The notes under the pieces: generated by a model | Seen by the model: the letters and a program-made list of their open reading frames with translations, nothing else | Told to the model about the DNA's origin: nothing | The model's database searches: none | Shown here: in pieces, positions 1 to 11,225 of the stretch | Position numbering within the stretch: the first letter of the stretch is position 1 | Layout of the letters: every line of letters starts with the position of its first letter | Translations under genes and position numbers: made by a program | NCBI GenBank assembly: GCA_964035575.1 | Contig: OZ037866.1 | Span: 1,054,001 to 1,118,000 of the forward strand | DNA: 64,000 bases | Source of the DNA: Rhynchopus sp. YZ270_cl-10 | Lineage: Eukaryota > Euglenozoa > Diplonemea > Diplonemida > Diplonemidae | Reading direction: 5' to 3'

Positions 1-329
1 CATACTATTGTTTGCACTTTCAAGTTCTCGCTTTTTTTTTGAGAAAAATGATAATTTGGAGAGCACAACTTTGTGCCAAGCATAACGCTGGTCTAAACCT
101 ATAGTTGGATACAGAGCTCAGGTTGTAAGGTGCCACGGTTTTTCGTGATGGCGTAATGTCATAGCGTTGGCTGTGGGTCAAACATTTTACATCAAGACCT
201 GTGCTCTATCAACGATGGTAATGGCACAGCTAAGGGATCATTAGAGATGCCCTGGGCTCATCTTCCCAACCTTTTCTTTCCAGGGGCTCTGCCCTATTTT
301 TTATTTGCAAAAAAAAAAAAAAAAAAACA

Positions 330-1038
330 ATTTTTTATGGGGCAAAAAAAGTAACTCCACTCACTCGTAAAGGGAAGAGGGTAAAAAAAGTAAAAAAAAA
401 AATAGGGATTTTTTGACGCGTAAAAAAAAGTGTTGCGTGCAATTCACACGTGTTTTCGGAAATGCGTCAAAAAAAGTTTGAACACAGTCAAAAAAAGGTT
501 GATTATTATCACACCAGCCAAAATGCGTTGCAGTGAAAATCAAAAAAAAATTTTTTTTTATAATTTTTAACTAACGTGCGTTGTCGTTGCTGTGAGTCGG
601 TTTTATTAACGATGTTTGTGAAGGAAAATGTGAAAAGTGTGAAAAAGCAGCAGCAGCAGCTGTTTAGCTTCGAGTAAGTGGCCCACATCGGGACCCCTTG
701 TGCTCCCGCTTTTTCCGACAGTATTTGAGGTACGACACGATGTGTTCCTCTCTGGGAACTCTGCGACCACTTTCGTACACCTCGGCAGTGCTCAATCTCC
801 CCAATATGCCAGAGTGTGCACAGCCATGGAAATGTCCATTCTGACTGCGTACTATTTCACACTTCAAATATTAGAACTGGATGTGGGGCTGCCAGTTTAC
901 TGGTCATCCATCCTTTTCTGTCTTCGGCATTTTGTTTCTTCTGCCATTTTGTGTAGTGTAAGAAGACGCTGTGTGTACAATGTTTACCCTCTTCCCTTTA
1001 CTCGTGAGTGGAGATACTTTTTTTGCCCCATAAAAAAT
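330..1038. mobile_element. Inverted-repeat element, 56-bp arms
   Basis: The left arm (330-385) and right arm (983-1038) are inverted copies of each other, matching at 53 of 56 positions. The arms begin ATTTTTTATGGGGC. The interior of about 600 bp has no recognisable transposase. I see no clear target-site duplication because the flanks are A/T homopolymers. This fits a non-autonomous terminal-inverted-repeat DNA transposon, but an old inverted duplication is possible. Confidence 0.55.
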
Positions 1039-1046
1039 TACGTTCC

Positions 1047-1235
1047 GGTATCGAAAACAAAGTAGATTTTTTGACTGGCCAAGCTAGCATTTCCTCGTGT
1101 CACGTCTTATTTCCCTCGCTGCGCTCGGGGAAATAAGACTTCAAACCGCCCTCGCTGCGCTCGGGACGGTTTTATGTGACACTCGGAAATGCTACATACT
1201 TGGCCAGTCAAAAAAAAGCTACTTTTTTTGATACC
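1047..1235. mobile_element. Foldback element with two inner hairpins
   Basis: The outer arms start GGTATC at 1047 and end GATACC at 1235, and share TTTTTTGACTGGCCAAG and CATTTCC with small indels. Inside are two adjacent hairpins. The first (1104-1139) has a perfect 12-bp stem, GTCTTATTTCCC with its complement. The second (1143-1172) has a near-perfect stem, AAACCGCCC. Both hairpins carry the same loop, TCGCTGCGCTCG. It lies 8 bp after the previous element. It is probably a non-autonomous foldback or MITE-like insertion. Confidence 0.5.
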
Positions 1236-2532
1236 AGAAAATAGTTATTTTTAGTCAAAAAAAGAGGAGGACGACGGCTGGTGGACGAAACTCCATCTTT
1301 CGATTGAAAATATTATTTTAATCATTTTCAGGGGGGTTCGATAACCCCAAAGAAGTGTGTCGGTGCTCTGCGTCCCAGAAGCGTTTTGCACGGTCAACTT
1401 CACTTTTTTAATTGTTCACAATTTACTTTTCTTTTTTTCAGATGTAAACCACGAAGTAAAGGGGGGTGGGGGATAAAACAATTATCCCCCGTTTTTTCTC
1501 CCCCATTTTATTTTATTTTATCCCCCACTACAGTTATCCCCCACTTCCCACACCGCGTTTTTGGTGTGTATTTTCCTTGGGGATGGGGATATTCAGGTGG
1601 GAAAAAAGAGAGATATTTTTTTTTTAATCCCCCACTACAACTATCCCCCATTTTTTGAGAAGAACAAACTGGCGATATTTTTTATTTTATCCGCCATTCT
1701 ACAGTTATCCCCCACTACAATTAGCCCTCCCCCCCCTTTAAATGCATGGTTGAGGTCCACCCCGGTACACCCGGTTATGTACCAAGGTACACTGTTCACG
1801 AGCGGTCTGCTGTATTTCAAATCAACTTTTTTTCAGGTGTGTGTGTGAGAAAGCACATTCATCCTACAATTTTTCTTTTCTTTTTTTTTTCTTCTTTTGA
1901 CAGGGCGTTCGCTATCGCCATCGTTTTTTCCTGATCGTGGCGAAATGCCAAAAACCCCGAAATTTTCGTTTTTTTACTAGTGCTTAAAATAGGTCAAAAA
2001 AATTTTCCCGCCGGAGAGAAGTTAGTTCGTGGGTGAATCCCTGGTACTGAATGGTCAAAAAAAATTTGCGATTTGCGCGTGATCCCTTCCCCAGCACAAG
2101 TGATATTACAGCTGAACTTTCCTGATACTAAAACCAGCAAAACGATGAAGAATTTCATCAATCCCCCCTCACTGAGGGTCTCTTTGTGTTGTTTAATCAA
2201 GCAGATGTACAAGAGAGAGGCATCCGTCATATGAGACTTCATCCTTATTTTGATTATTTTCAACTCTCTGCCATTGAAGATAGAGTTGACACGAGCAGTG
2301 ACACCTTCTATAACAGGGGGTACGGTACACCTTCAGCAGACTGCAGGATTGAGGAGCGAGCGGGAGTGCTGGGGAAACTTCCTCTCACGGCAGGCGGGTT
2401 TACGGATGATTTTGAGTACAGTGGACACCCCTCTGCGACCCCCGGAGGGGTCTACAGGGTGGTGGGGAGAAATCTCTCTCTCTCTCTCTCTTTTTTTCCC
2501 CCTTTATTTATTTATTTATTTATTTATTTATA

Positions 2533-2644
2533 CAGGGTTTCGCCCCGGTGGGGCGAAGCCCTGGGGCGAAATAAAACGTCATTTTTTCAGGAAAAAAATT
2601 TTTTAACGAAAAAAAATATTTTTCGCCCCGGGGCGAACGCCCTG
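2533..2644. mobile_element. CAGGG-ended MITE-like element
   Basis: The ends are inverted: CAGGGTTTCGCCCCGG at the left and, read on the other strand, CAGGGCGTTCGCCCCGG at the right, separated by an AT-rich middle. Extra copies of GGGGCGAA lie in the left arm. There is no coding capacity and no obvious target duplication. Confidence 0.4.
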
Positions 2645-2657
2645 TCTTTTGACTTTG

Positions 2658-2719
2658 GGGTACATTTAGTGCACCCTATTATACCATCTATTCAGTAGAA
2701 TAGTTAGTATATGAAACAA
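2658..2719 (+). repeat. 62-bp dispersed module, copy 1
   Basis: This is identical over 62 bp to 35353-35414. It contains a small hairpin, CTATTC-AGTA-GAATAG. Both copies sit in T-rich spacer in the same orientation. Function unknown. Confidence 0.7.
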
Positions 2720-4244
2720 CTGTTTTTTTCTTTTGACTCATGAAGTTTAGTTTTTTTCTTCTTTTCTTTGATTTTTTCTTTCTCTGATACATAATTCTCG
2801 TTTCCCCCCCGCCCTCTTTCTTGCCACCCTACCACATCCCCAAACTGAAAAGCTCACCTTTTTTTTTTGAAAAAAATCTTTAGAAAGAGAACACGGCCTA
2901 AACTTTCCATCCAATTTTGTCAGTGCACTATTGTTCAACAATATCACACGACGAAATACAAGCGCCGTGTTCTGTTTTTTTTTGAAGCATTTTTTTTTCT
3001 TCGCTTTTTACATAAGAGGGAAAGGGCGTATTTGGAAGGGTCGAGGGGGAATGCAAACGAGCCAATTTTCATTACTTCAGAATTTGTGTGTGTTTCTTTA
3101 TTTCTTCGTTTTTTGTTTGGTAGGTACACTGTCACGAGAGGGCTTTGTATTTAAAGTCAACTTTTTTTTTTCTTTTTTGATCTCGTTTTCCCCGCAGAAT
3201 GAAGCTGCATTGAATGGATGAGGGAAAGAGTAAATCTGGTGCACAAAATGGCAACATTATCACCATAATTTAGCGCCTTGATGGAGAAGCTTGCACAGAC
3301 TTCCCCTTTTTTCTAACAAGGGTATGTGCACGAGAGGCTTACTGTCCATTGCTTCAAAAAAAGCAGATAACATGGCAACAGATTTGATACCTTGGTCTTA
3401 CCCCGTCTTATTTATACAACCAAGTTTTCAAAAAAAAAAAAAAAAAAGTGGAAAACATTCCCTCAGGAACCCTGAGTGCTTTCCTACGCGTATCGCGTAG
3501 GGTCTTAAGATTTGAGGCAGGGCGATAATCACAAATATTTCCATCCCAATTATTTTCTTCTTCTGGTGACCTTTACCGTTACATGAATGAAAGTCATCGG
3601 AAACCTTTGTTTTTTTTGTTTTTTTTTTTTGTTTTTTTTTATTTTACAACCGCTCCTTGTAACATGAAGAGAACAGACACAGACGTAACATAGTACCCCG
3701 CATATGATTGAATCACGCTCCGCTACAGGAATTTCCCACCCACCCCGCCCCCCAAAAAAAGAAGACTGATACAAACCCGCCTCAAAATGTTACTCAGAAA
3801 AAAGGATTTTTTTTTTGCTCAGAAATCAAGAGTTTCAAATGTGCGTGTTCCCCTTTTTCACGACGGTGAAGTAAATGACTTGACTTGTGGTTTTTTACTT
3901 TGTGGTTTCACTGTTGGCTGACAACGTTGTTGTAATCCAATGGAGAAACGACTAAGTAGAGCCATTAGTCAAAAGTCATCTGCTTCACCGTTGTGTAGTC
4001 AACTTCACTTTGCACCTAATCTTTCTATTCCCACTACATCCCCATCACAACTTTGAATTCCTTTTTTTTTTTTTTTTTGTCTTTGTTCAACTTGCAGAGG
4101 AGTTTAACAGTTTGGATTTTTCAACAAAAAAAACCCCCCCGGTTTGAGAAAAAAGGCGAATCCCGATCTTTCTCACGATTGCAAGCGGCAGTAAAACCCC
4201 TCTGTCTAGGTGGTGTTTCTGCAAGCTATAGCTTCACCTTACAC

Positions 4245-4330
4245 TGACGTTGATCAAAACCAAGAGCTTGTCCATTTCGGCAAAGTGACCCCACCACAGT
4301 GCGGACGGATTCCGGAAACGCTATGTTTTT
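4245..4330 (+). repeat. Dispersed GATTCCGG module, copy 1
   Basis: It contains TTGTCCATTTCGG, then GACCCCACCAC, then GGATTCCGGAAA. Related segments occur at 50984-51055 and, more diverged, inside the element at 46056-46576 (around 46345-46410). It is probably a fragment of an old mobile-element family. Confidence 0.45.
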
Positions 4331-6909
4331 GGAGCTGAAACCCCACTGTTTGTCAGGGGAAATTTTTGCTTCCGGATGTCGGAATTAGCAAACAGCCTGC
4401 TGACATGGATTGGGCACCGAAAAAAATTCGGGGGGGAAAAAAGTCACAATTTTGACGTTTTGACCATCTGTGGGTTCCCAAGACCAAAATGGTGGGGTCA
4501 CATTATCTGCAAAAAAACAGGATTTTTTGTGGCCAGAAACCCTGTTACGATGAGGAAAGAAATGTTTTCTCAAAACCGGATTTTCCATAGCTTTTCCCCC
4601 TCAAAATACCCAAACCGGCTTAAACTCCCCTGTTCTGTTCTTATTAATTGTCTTCAATCTTTCCCTTCAACTTTCTTCTTGATGTGCCCCTAGTTTTTAG
4701 TGCAAAGTTTTTTTTTTTGTCAATTTTACTTCCATATTTTGCGAAGCCGAAGGTCTCTCTCTAGCGAAGCCACTGTGCGCAACATTTCAAATTGCGCTTA
4801 AAATTGCACTTTTTTTTTACAGCCAAACTCTGTCATGAGAAGGATGGGATGCAAGCTTGCACCACAGTAGTGCCACGTCGTTTACTCATCCACGCGTTCT
4901 CCGCAACACCATTTCCCCCGCTGGAAATGTAAGATTTTTGTCTTACATTTAAAAGCCTACAAGCTTCACTGGTCGACAACCACCTAAAGTGCCCACCTTT
5001 TGGTGGGGTTACTGGGGTCTACTAGGAACTTCATGTTGGCCGATTCTGTCTCTTTTTCTCTGCTGATCTGATCGGAAGTCAAAGGCACAATACATTTTAT
5101 AATTTTAACGACTTCGCCAACAATGACCAATCTCGCTCTCTTTTTCTATTGGTTTTTTTATTGTCCATTTTGAGTTCGCGTAAAAGGGTCACAACTCTTT
5201 CCTGAACAGAAAAGTGGGCTCTCTGGGCGATTGTCGACACAAAAAAAAAGTCTTTGTTTTTCAAGGCTGGCTCGGCCCTGTGAGATTTGACATTGTCTAC
5301 AACACCAAAAGCTTTTCTTGTTCTCTGTTGTTGCTCTAAGGTAGATCAAGCGACCCTTCTCTTCCCTGCAAAAAATAGCAACTCTCATTAAAAATTGGCG
5401 ACTTTTTGTTGTCGTTTACCAAACAAAAAATTGTTCTCTGTCCTGCTTCTCTTAGGAAGGTAGATCAAGTGCTTTCCCTGTTTGCGTGTTGCTGTCACGG
5501 TAATGAGTCCGTGAGAATGATGACTGCCCAATGCCTGAGAGTTTCGACGACATTCTTTCTCCACCCAACAAATGAGCGATAAGATACTTTGACAATAGGA
5601 AATAGAAAACGACGGAAGGTGCGTGCCCGCCAGCTTGTGTTTTCTCACTCATTATTTTTTCTCACTCATACAACAACACACACTTCAGCGAAAAAACACA
5701 ACAAGCTTGCGGAGCGATAAACGAAAAAGTTGTTTTTCATTGTTTTCTTTTTATTCAGAACCGGAAGTTAGTTTCTATTTTGTTGTAAAAAAAACGAAAA
5801 CGTTTGGCTTTCAGAGTAAAGCTTTCCCCCCATCTTTGCTCGTCTTCTCGGACTTTCCAGAATACGTTTTTATCTACTTCGGCCACAGGGTTTCGCGAGT
5901 TTATGGGTTTGCGGAATAAATATGGTGATAAAATGGACTTTTATTTCATCGAAAAATTGGCTTTTTTGTGCTTCATGATCTGCATGCATGCTGAGCATTC
6001 TGTCATTCCTTGTTTTTGGCATAGTTTTATTTCCCCGACAGATACGATATCGTGTCTGGTTTTAAAAAGCGCACCGTGTGTGTGTGTGTGTGTGTTCAGG
6101 AGTTGCAATACAAAATGTGAACTCGCTCGTTATCATATTATTACTTTATTCACTCTTCGCTACGACAGCAACGTAACAAACACTCCCCCCGCGTGAACAA
6201 AAAAGTGACTAGTCACGACTAGTGTCGTACTTTTTTTTTCACCAGACAAATAGTTACCGATTGTATTTGTAGGAGAGAGCCTTTCAGCATCATGTGTTCC
6301 CTCTTTTCTCTCTTTTAATTTGATGTGCTTTTGTCAGATAACGATTGTGATCAAGGTGACTGAGCAGGAGAGGCTGAGGTTCATCTTATAAACTTTTCAT
6401 TATCCAGGGCTGGCTGGTGGGTCAGTCATGGAGGCATCAATCCAAACTAACTTTACTTCTATGATTTACCCCAGTTATTACCCTCACCCCGCTTCAAAAC
6501 TTGAGAGAGCATTCGTTCATGAGACTCTGGTTTTTTCTCGTTTTTCTTTTTACTTCACAAAAAGATCAAAAATGATAAAACAAACAAAAAACGTGGGCGT
6601 CCTTTTATTGCTGAGGGCGGATAATGAAACAGTATACACACCTTCTGTTTTTGGTCAGCATATTTACTTGAACTCGTTCCCACCTAGTTTTTCACCATCC
6701 ATCCACCAAAAGACGATCGCTCCCCCTTTTTTTAGAAATGACTGTGCATCCGTTTGTAATTCATGCTGTCACGATTCGTCATTTAGTATTCGCCGTGTCG
6801 CAACGACTTCCCCCCTTTTTTTGTTTTTTTTAGGGGGTGCAAAATACTGAAAGTACACTACTCACCTTTGCCCACCACCCATATTCCCATTTTTTTTTTG
6901 GCCTTTTTT

Positions 6910-7052
6910 GGTGTTACCGATCTGCTGTCGGGGACATGTCAACGACATGTCAAGGACATGTCAATACAGGGGGGGTGTGTCATTTTCCCCTGTAAACCTT
7001 GTGTCAAGGACATGTCAAGGACCTGTCAATATGGGCCCTTTCGGGAACACCA
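6910..7052 (+). mobile_element. GGTGTT-ended short element, copy 1
   Basis: The ends are inverted repeats (GGTGTTACCG and, on the other strand, GGTGTTCCCG). The inside carries tandem GACATGTCAA units and the inverted pair TACAGGGG/CCCCTGTA. If the right end is CACCA, a TTTTTT hexamer flanks both sides (6904-6909, 7053-7058), although a T-tract can produce this by chance. A second copy lies at 50474-50605. The two differ mainly by one 11-bp internal unit. It is non-coding and non-autonomous. Confidence 0.6.
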
Positions 7053-8075
7053 TTTTTTCTTAAACTTTTCCACTCCGTTGATTGTCTGCATTCCGCATTT
7101 TTTTTTTTTTTTTTGTTTTTTTTTGCACTATCAACTTCACTTTTTCCCCCTTCTTTGATGTGCACACGAGAGAGTCACATTCATCCTTTTGATTTTTTTT
7201 TTCTCCTTGTCTTTACTCATGGTTTAAAACACCGCCCAAACCCCCTTTTTTTACCACCTACCTTCTACCTACCCCACAACGCCAATTCCTTATTGTCATA
7301 TCTCACTGTTCCTCCGACGAAAAGGCAGTCCATCTTCAAAACCCAGCGTGTTCCAGCGCGACTACGACAGTAGTAAAGATAAGTCTGTGCACGAGAGAAG
7401 CACGGTTTCATCGTAGAAGGGTTTCTCTTTCTCAAGGATATGAAAATAAAGTGAATTTGACGTTTTCAGCGTGTGTGTCCTGTGAGGAACATACGTTATT
7501 GTGGGTCTGCATATTTCATGAAAAAAACCCCCCTCAATTATTTCCCATGCAAACGGAACACAATATGAGAGTCAGGGGGGGGGGGGGGGAAATACATCTT
7601 AACAAGGTGGCGCAAGCACGTTAGAGGCTTTGGTTCGTCTTATCAGAATTTTTCTTTTCTTTCAAAACAATTGGACATTTATTTTGAGGTTTATTTTTGC
7701 AAGACTCTCCCCCCCCCATCCCATGGCATCTCCCATCCCACTCTTTCTTCTCAGAAAAAAGAAGTTAATAAAAAAAAAATCATTCTTGTTCGGTTTTTGT
7801 TCCGTAAATTCTTCAGGAAAGAAGAGCGAATCTTCGATCCAGCACAAAAAAAAAAAAAAAAGCAAAAAAAAAAAGAACTTCAGCGAAGCCACACTGCGCA
7901 AAACAAAACGAAATACCATCCCCCTCCTTTTCCCACCCATTTCCCAGCTCTTTTTACTCCTACAGTCTTTGTCCCAGTTCAGTTTCCAATTGAGGTTGAG
8001 TCATCCCCGCAGCCCTTCATGGCTGCCTGCTACGCAGTGTGTCGTTGTCTTTACCTCACACATTCACACCTCAAC

Positions 8076-8077
8076 AG
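8076..8077 (+). promoter_or_regulatory. Candidate 3' splice (acceptor) AG
   Basis: A pyrimidine-rich stretch ending CACACCTCAACAG lies 64 bp upstream of the start codon at 8142. The same site is conserved in the paralogue. It could accept a spliced leader if this organism trans-splices, which is an inference. Confidence 0.3.
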
Positions 8078-8141
8078 ATGTGGGTAGGGCCTTCCCCACA
8101 AACAAAGTTGCTGCAGCAAGAGAACAACACCAGGACACACC

Positions 8142-11100
8142 ATGTACGTCGCAGTGGCCTTTTTGCTGTTTGTGTGTGAAGTGGTGTCGCAGCCGACAGA
8201 GGTGCCGTGTGATGGGGCCGTTGTGACTGTGGTCGAGTTCGCAGACAAGGATAACATTTACCTCCCCGTGCCGCCAAGTGAGGAGACACTGTTTGGGGGT
8301 GCAGTCCAGGTTGACTTTGATGTTGTTATTGATGAATACTCATACCGTGGTCGCTTCGTTGAGTTTGCAAATGGTAAAGACAGCGACAACTTTATGATTG
8401 GACAGTTGGGGCGTGACGGGACTATGTACGTCTCCTCCACTTGGTCAACACAGCGGCTACGTGTTGAGTACAGCACACCCTTGCCGCTGGGCGAGAAGAT
8501 TCACATTCGCGTCATTGTTGTGCCTATTGACGATGCGACAGCAAACTTCTACCTGTATGTCGATGGTGTGTTTGTGGCTGAAGCAGTGAGCGAGGCACTC
8601 AGATACATCACGCGCTCCATGCTATTGATTGGGACAAGCACCTTTGCAGATCTCCCTCTCTTCCCGCATGAGCCCCTAGTGGGGGAGGTCACGAATGGTG
8701 TAATGCTAATGTGTCCTGAGGCTACACCTGCACCACCAACTGCCATACCCACCACCACTCCCACTGCCGTACCAACTGCTCCTCCCACCGCAGCACCCAC
8801 TGCTATTCCAACCGCTGTACCCACCACAGTTCCCACAGCAGCACCAACTGCAGTACCTACCAGTGTGCCAACTGCTATGCCAACTTCTCTAATCACGGAG
8901 GTGCCGTGTGATGGGGCCGTTGTGACTGTGGTTGAGTTCGCAGACAAGGATAACATTAACCTCCCCGTGCCGCCAACTGAGGAGACACTGTTTGGGGGTG
9001 CAGTCCAGGTTGACTTTGATGTTGTTATTGATGAGTACTCAGACCATGGGCGTTTCGTTGAGTTTGCAAATGGTCGGGGCAGCGACAACTTTATGATTGG
9101 ACAGTTGGGAAGTGTAGGAAAAATGTACGTCTCCTCCACTTGGTCAACACAACGGATACGTGTTGAGTACAGCACACCCTTGCCGCTGGGAGAGAAGTTT
9201 CACGTTCGTGTCATTGTTGTGCCTATTGACGATGAGTATGCAACCTACTACATATATCTTGATGGTGTACTTGTGGCCCAAGGACCCAGCGAGGCACTGA
9301 GATACATAACGCGTTCCTTGCTATTGATTGGGACAAGCACCTTTGCAGATCCTAGCATTCCAAACCCGCATGAGCCCCTAGTGGGGGAGGTCACGAATGG
9401 TGTAATGCTAATGTGTCCTGAGGCTACACCTGCGCCACCAACTGCAGTACCAACTACTATTCCAACTGCTGCTCCCACTGCAGTAACGACTGCAGAGCCA
9501 ACTTCTCCTCCCACTGCAGAACCAACTGCCGTACCCACTGCTATGCCAACCGCTGTACCCACTACAGTTCCCACTGTAGCACCAACTGCCGTACCCACTG
9601 CTGTGCCAACTGCTATCCCAACTTCTATTCCAACTGCGGTACCCACTGCTATTCCAACCGCTGTACCCACCACAGTTCCCACTGTAGCACCAACTGCAGT
9701 GCCTACTACTGTGCCCACTGCTCTGCCAACTTCTCAACCCACAGCTGAACCCACCACCCCAACACCTGCTTCACCACCTGCTACACAGACGTCATCACCG
9801 ACATCTGCACTGCGTACAGATGTCCCTGCACTCCCGACAGACCTGCCACCCGCATCCTTGCTAACTGCGGGACCAACATCCTCACCGACACTACCCACCT
9901 TACCAGCATCACCACCAACACTGGCACCACCCGCCCCGCACGCAGAGGCGATACAGAACGCTGCGACTGTGGTGACGGTGGGTATGCTGCTGTCAGGTGC
10001 GTCGCCTGGGCCTGCAGTGCGGTTGGCGCTGATTGCTGACACCTGTGGGGAGGGGGTGTCTGACCTGCTGCATCCCACGGGGCTGGTGGTGGACGGGAGT
10101 CCTGCCTTGGGCATGTTTGTCGCAAACATGGCCATCACGGCCGGGGCTGCGGTGCTGAGCCTGGTGGTGCTCGCAGCAGTGGTGCCCATCGGGAGGCGCA
10201 TCACACCACGCTTCTTCGAAGGCCTTGACACGCAAGGCTTCCTCCGCCTCCCCTCTGCCCCCCTCGTCATCTTCCAGTTCTTCTACCAAGGCATTGCGCT
10301 TGCTGGCATGAGCCTTCTCCTCCAACCAGGCACCACCGTGCACAAACTCATCGGTGTGTCGTCCATTCTGTTCTGCATTTCTGTCCCAATTGTGCTGTTC
10401 CGTGTGGTTCACGCGAATGTGCCCGAGCACGCGGTTCTTGCTTGTGCAGCAAACAGGAAAAGCTCTGCTCTCGTTGCGCTCATTGGAACTGGAGAGTGGG
10501 TCAACACGAGAGAAGACACAATGTGGGTGCAACGGTACAGCTCTGTGGTGCGGTCCTACAAACAGGACAGAGCGTGGTTTGGGGTGGTGGAGTTTGCGGC
10601 GAGCTTTGCAATCAGCGCAGTGCACAGTGTTGGGCCGGATAGCCGGTTGCAGTGTGGGCACGTCAAAATGGCGACCGCTGCGATTTTTGTGGTTCTTCTG
10701 CTCTGCGAATGCTTCCTGTGGCCGCACGCACGCCACCGCACTGCAGCGTTTGACTGCACCCTGATCGGCCTGCAGACCTTTGCCATGGTCTTCATTGCCT
10801 TGGACCACTACAGGGGAGTCAGTGAGGATCTGACTGGGATTGCCTCTCTCCTTCTCCTTGCGGGGACGGTGGTGCTGGGTTTGCAGGTTGTGCTTGATGT
10901 GTTGGCCGAGGGGCACATCTTCTTTACGAAACGCCGTGCTCTGCTACAGGAGGATGTGTACACACAGTACGCGCCGAAGGGCGATGATCTCGTTCAGGAC
11001 ATTGTCTCGGACACACCAGATCGTCAGATGGACGCTCTCTTTGTCAACACAGAGCGTTCAGAGTACTCCCTCGGTGCGTCCACGCAGCATCTGGGTGTGA

Positions 11101-11225
11101 GTGGTGTGTACAAGTCAACAACGCTGTACAGTGACCGCACATCAGGACTGTTCAGCGATGTGTCAGAGGTGGGAAGAATACCACGTTCCCGCATGGCGCA
11201 GCAAGGTCAGAACATTTATCTGTGA
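8142..11225 (+). CDS. LamG-like lectin-stalk multipass membrane protein
   Basis: The product is 1,027 residues. Residues 1-17 form a signal peptide (hydrophobic AVAFLLFVC, then VVSQ). Two LamG/concanavalin-A-like beta-sandwich domains follow (about 20-192 and 253-425), each beginning TEVPCDGAVVTVVEFADKD and ending VMLMCPEATP. They are separated and followed by Pro-Thr stalks (193-250, 426-600) of PTxxPT units likely to be O-glycosylated. Residues 606-922 hold about six to eight hydrophobic segments, then a roughly 100-residue cytoplasmic-looking tail. I do not recognise the membrane domain. The architecture suggests a surface receptor or adhesin with a carbohydrate-binding ectodomain; the ligand is unknown. 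The first ATG is used because the signal peptide starts there and the paralogue agrees. LamG assignment is by pattern only. Confidence 0.85.
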   Translation: MYVAVAFLLFVCEVVSQPTEVPCDGAVVTVVEFADKDNIYLPVPPSEETLFGGAVQVDFDVVIDEYSYRGRFVEFANGKDSDNFMIGQLGRDGTMYVSSTWSTQRLRVEYSTPLPLGEKIHIRVIVVPIDDATANFYLYVDGVFVAEAVSEALRYITRSMLLIGTSTFADLPLFPHEPLVGEVTNGVMLMCPEATPAPPTAIPTTTPTAVPTAPPTAAPTAIPTAVPTTVPTAAPTAVPTSVPTAMPTSLITEVPCDGAVVTVVEFADKDNINLPVPPTEETLFGGAVQVDFDVVIDEYSDHGRFVEFANGRGSDNFMIGQLGSVGKMYVSSTWSTQRIRVEYSTPLPLGEKFHVRVIVVPIDDEYATYYIYLDGVLVAQGPSEALRYITRSLLLIGTSTFADPSIPNPHEPLVGEVTNGVMLMCPEATPAPPTAVPTTIPTAAPTAVTTAEPTSPPTAEPTAVPTAMPTAVPTTVPTVAPTAVPTAVPTAIPTSIPTAVPTAIPTAVPTTVPTVAPTAVPTTVPTALPTSQPTAEPTTPTPASPPATQTSSPTSALRTDVPALPTDLPPASLLTAGPTSSPTLPTLPASPPTLAPPAPHAEAIQNAATVVTVGMLLSGASPGPAVRLALIADTCGEGVSDLLHPTGLVVDGSPALGMFVANMAITAGAAVLSLVVLAAVVPIGRRITPRFFEGLDTQGFLRLPSAPLVIFQFFYQGIALAGMSLLLQPGTTVHKLIGVSSILFCISVPIVLFRVVHANVPEHAVLACAANRKSSALVALIGTGEWVNTREDTMWVQRYSSVVRSYKQDRAWFGVVEFAASFAISAVHSVGPDSRLQCGHVKMATAAIFVVLLLCECFLWPHARHRTAAFDCTLIGLQTFAMVFIALDHYRGVSEDLTGIASLLLLAGTVVLGLQVVLDVLAEGHIFFTKRRALLQEDVYTQYAPKGDDLVQDIVSDTPDRQMDALFVNTERSEYSLGASTQHLGVSGVYKSTTLYSDRTSGLFSDVSEVGRIPRSRMAQQGQNIYL

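Larger units (their letters stand above)
1..8000. other. Gene-free AT-rich spacer
   Basis: I see no convincing gene here. Open frames are short, rich in Phe/Lys/Ser from T and A tracts, and resemble no family. The stretch holds inverted-repeat elements (330-1038, 1047-1235, 2533-2644, 6910-7051), a CT run followed by TTTA repeats (about 2474-2530), a GT run (about 6078-6096), and several members of the dispersed same-strand motif families (for example 1785-1835, 3121-3170, 6368-6387, 7158-7190). A 5' exon of a gene lying off the left edge cannot be excluded. Confidence 0.6.
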
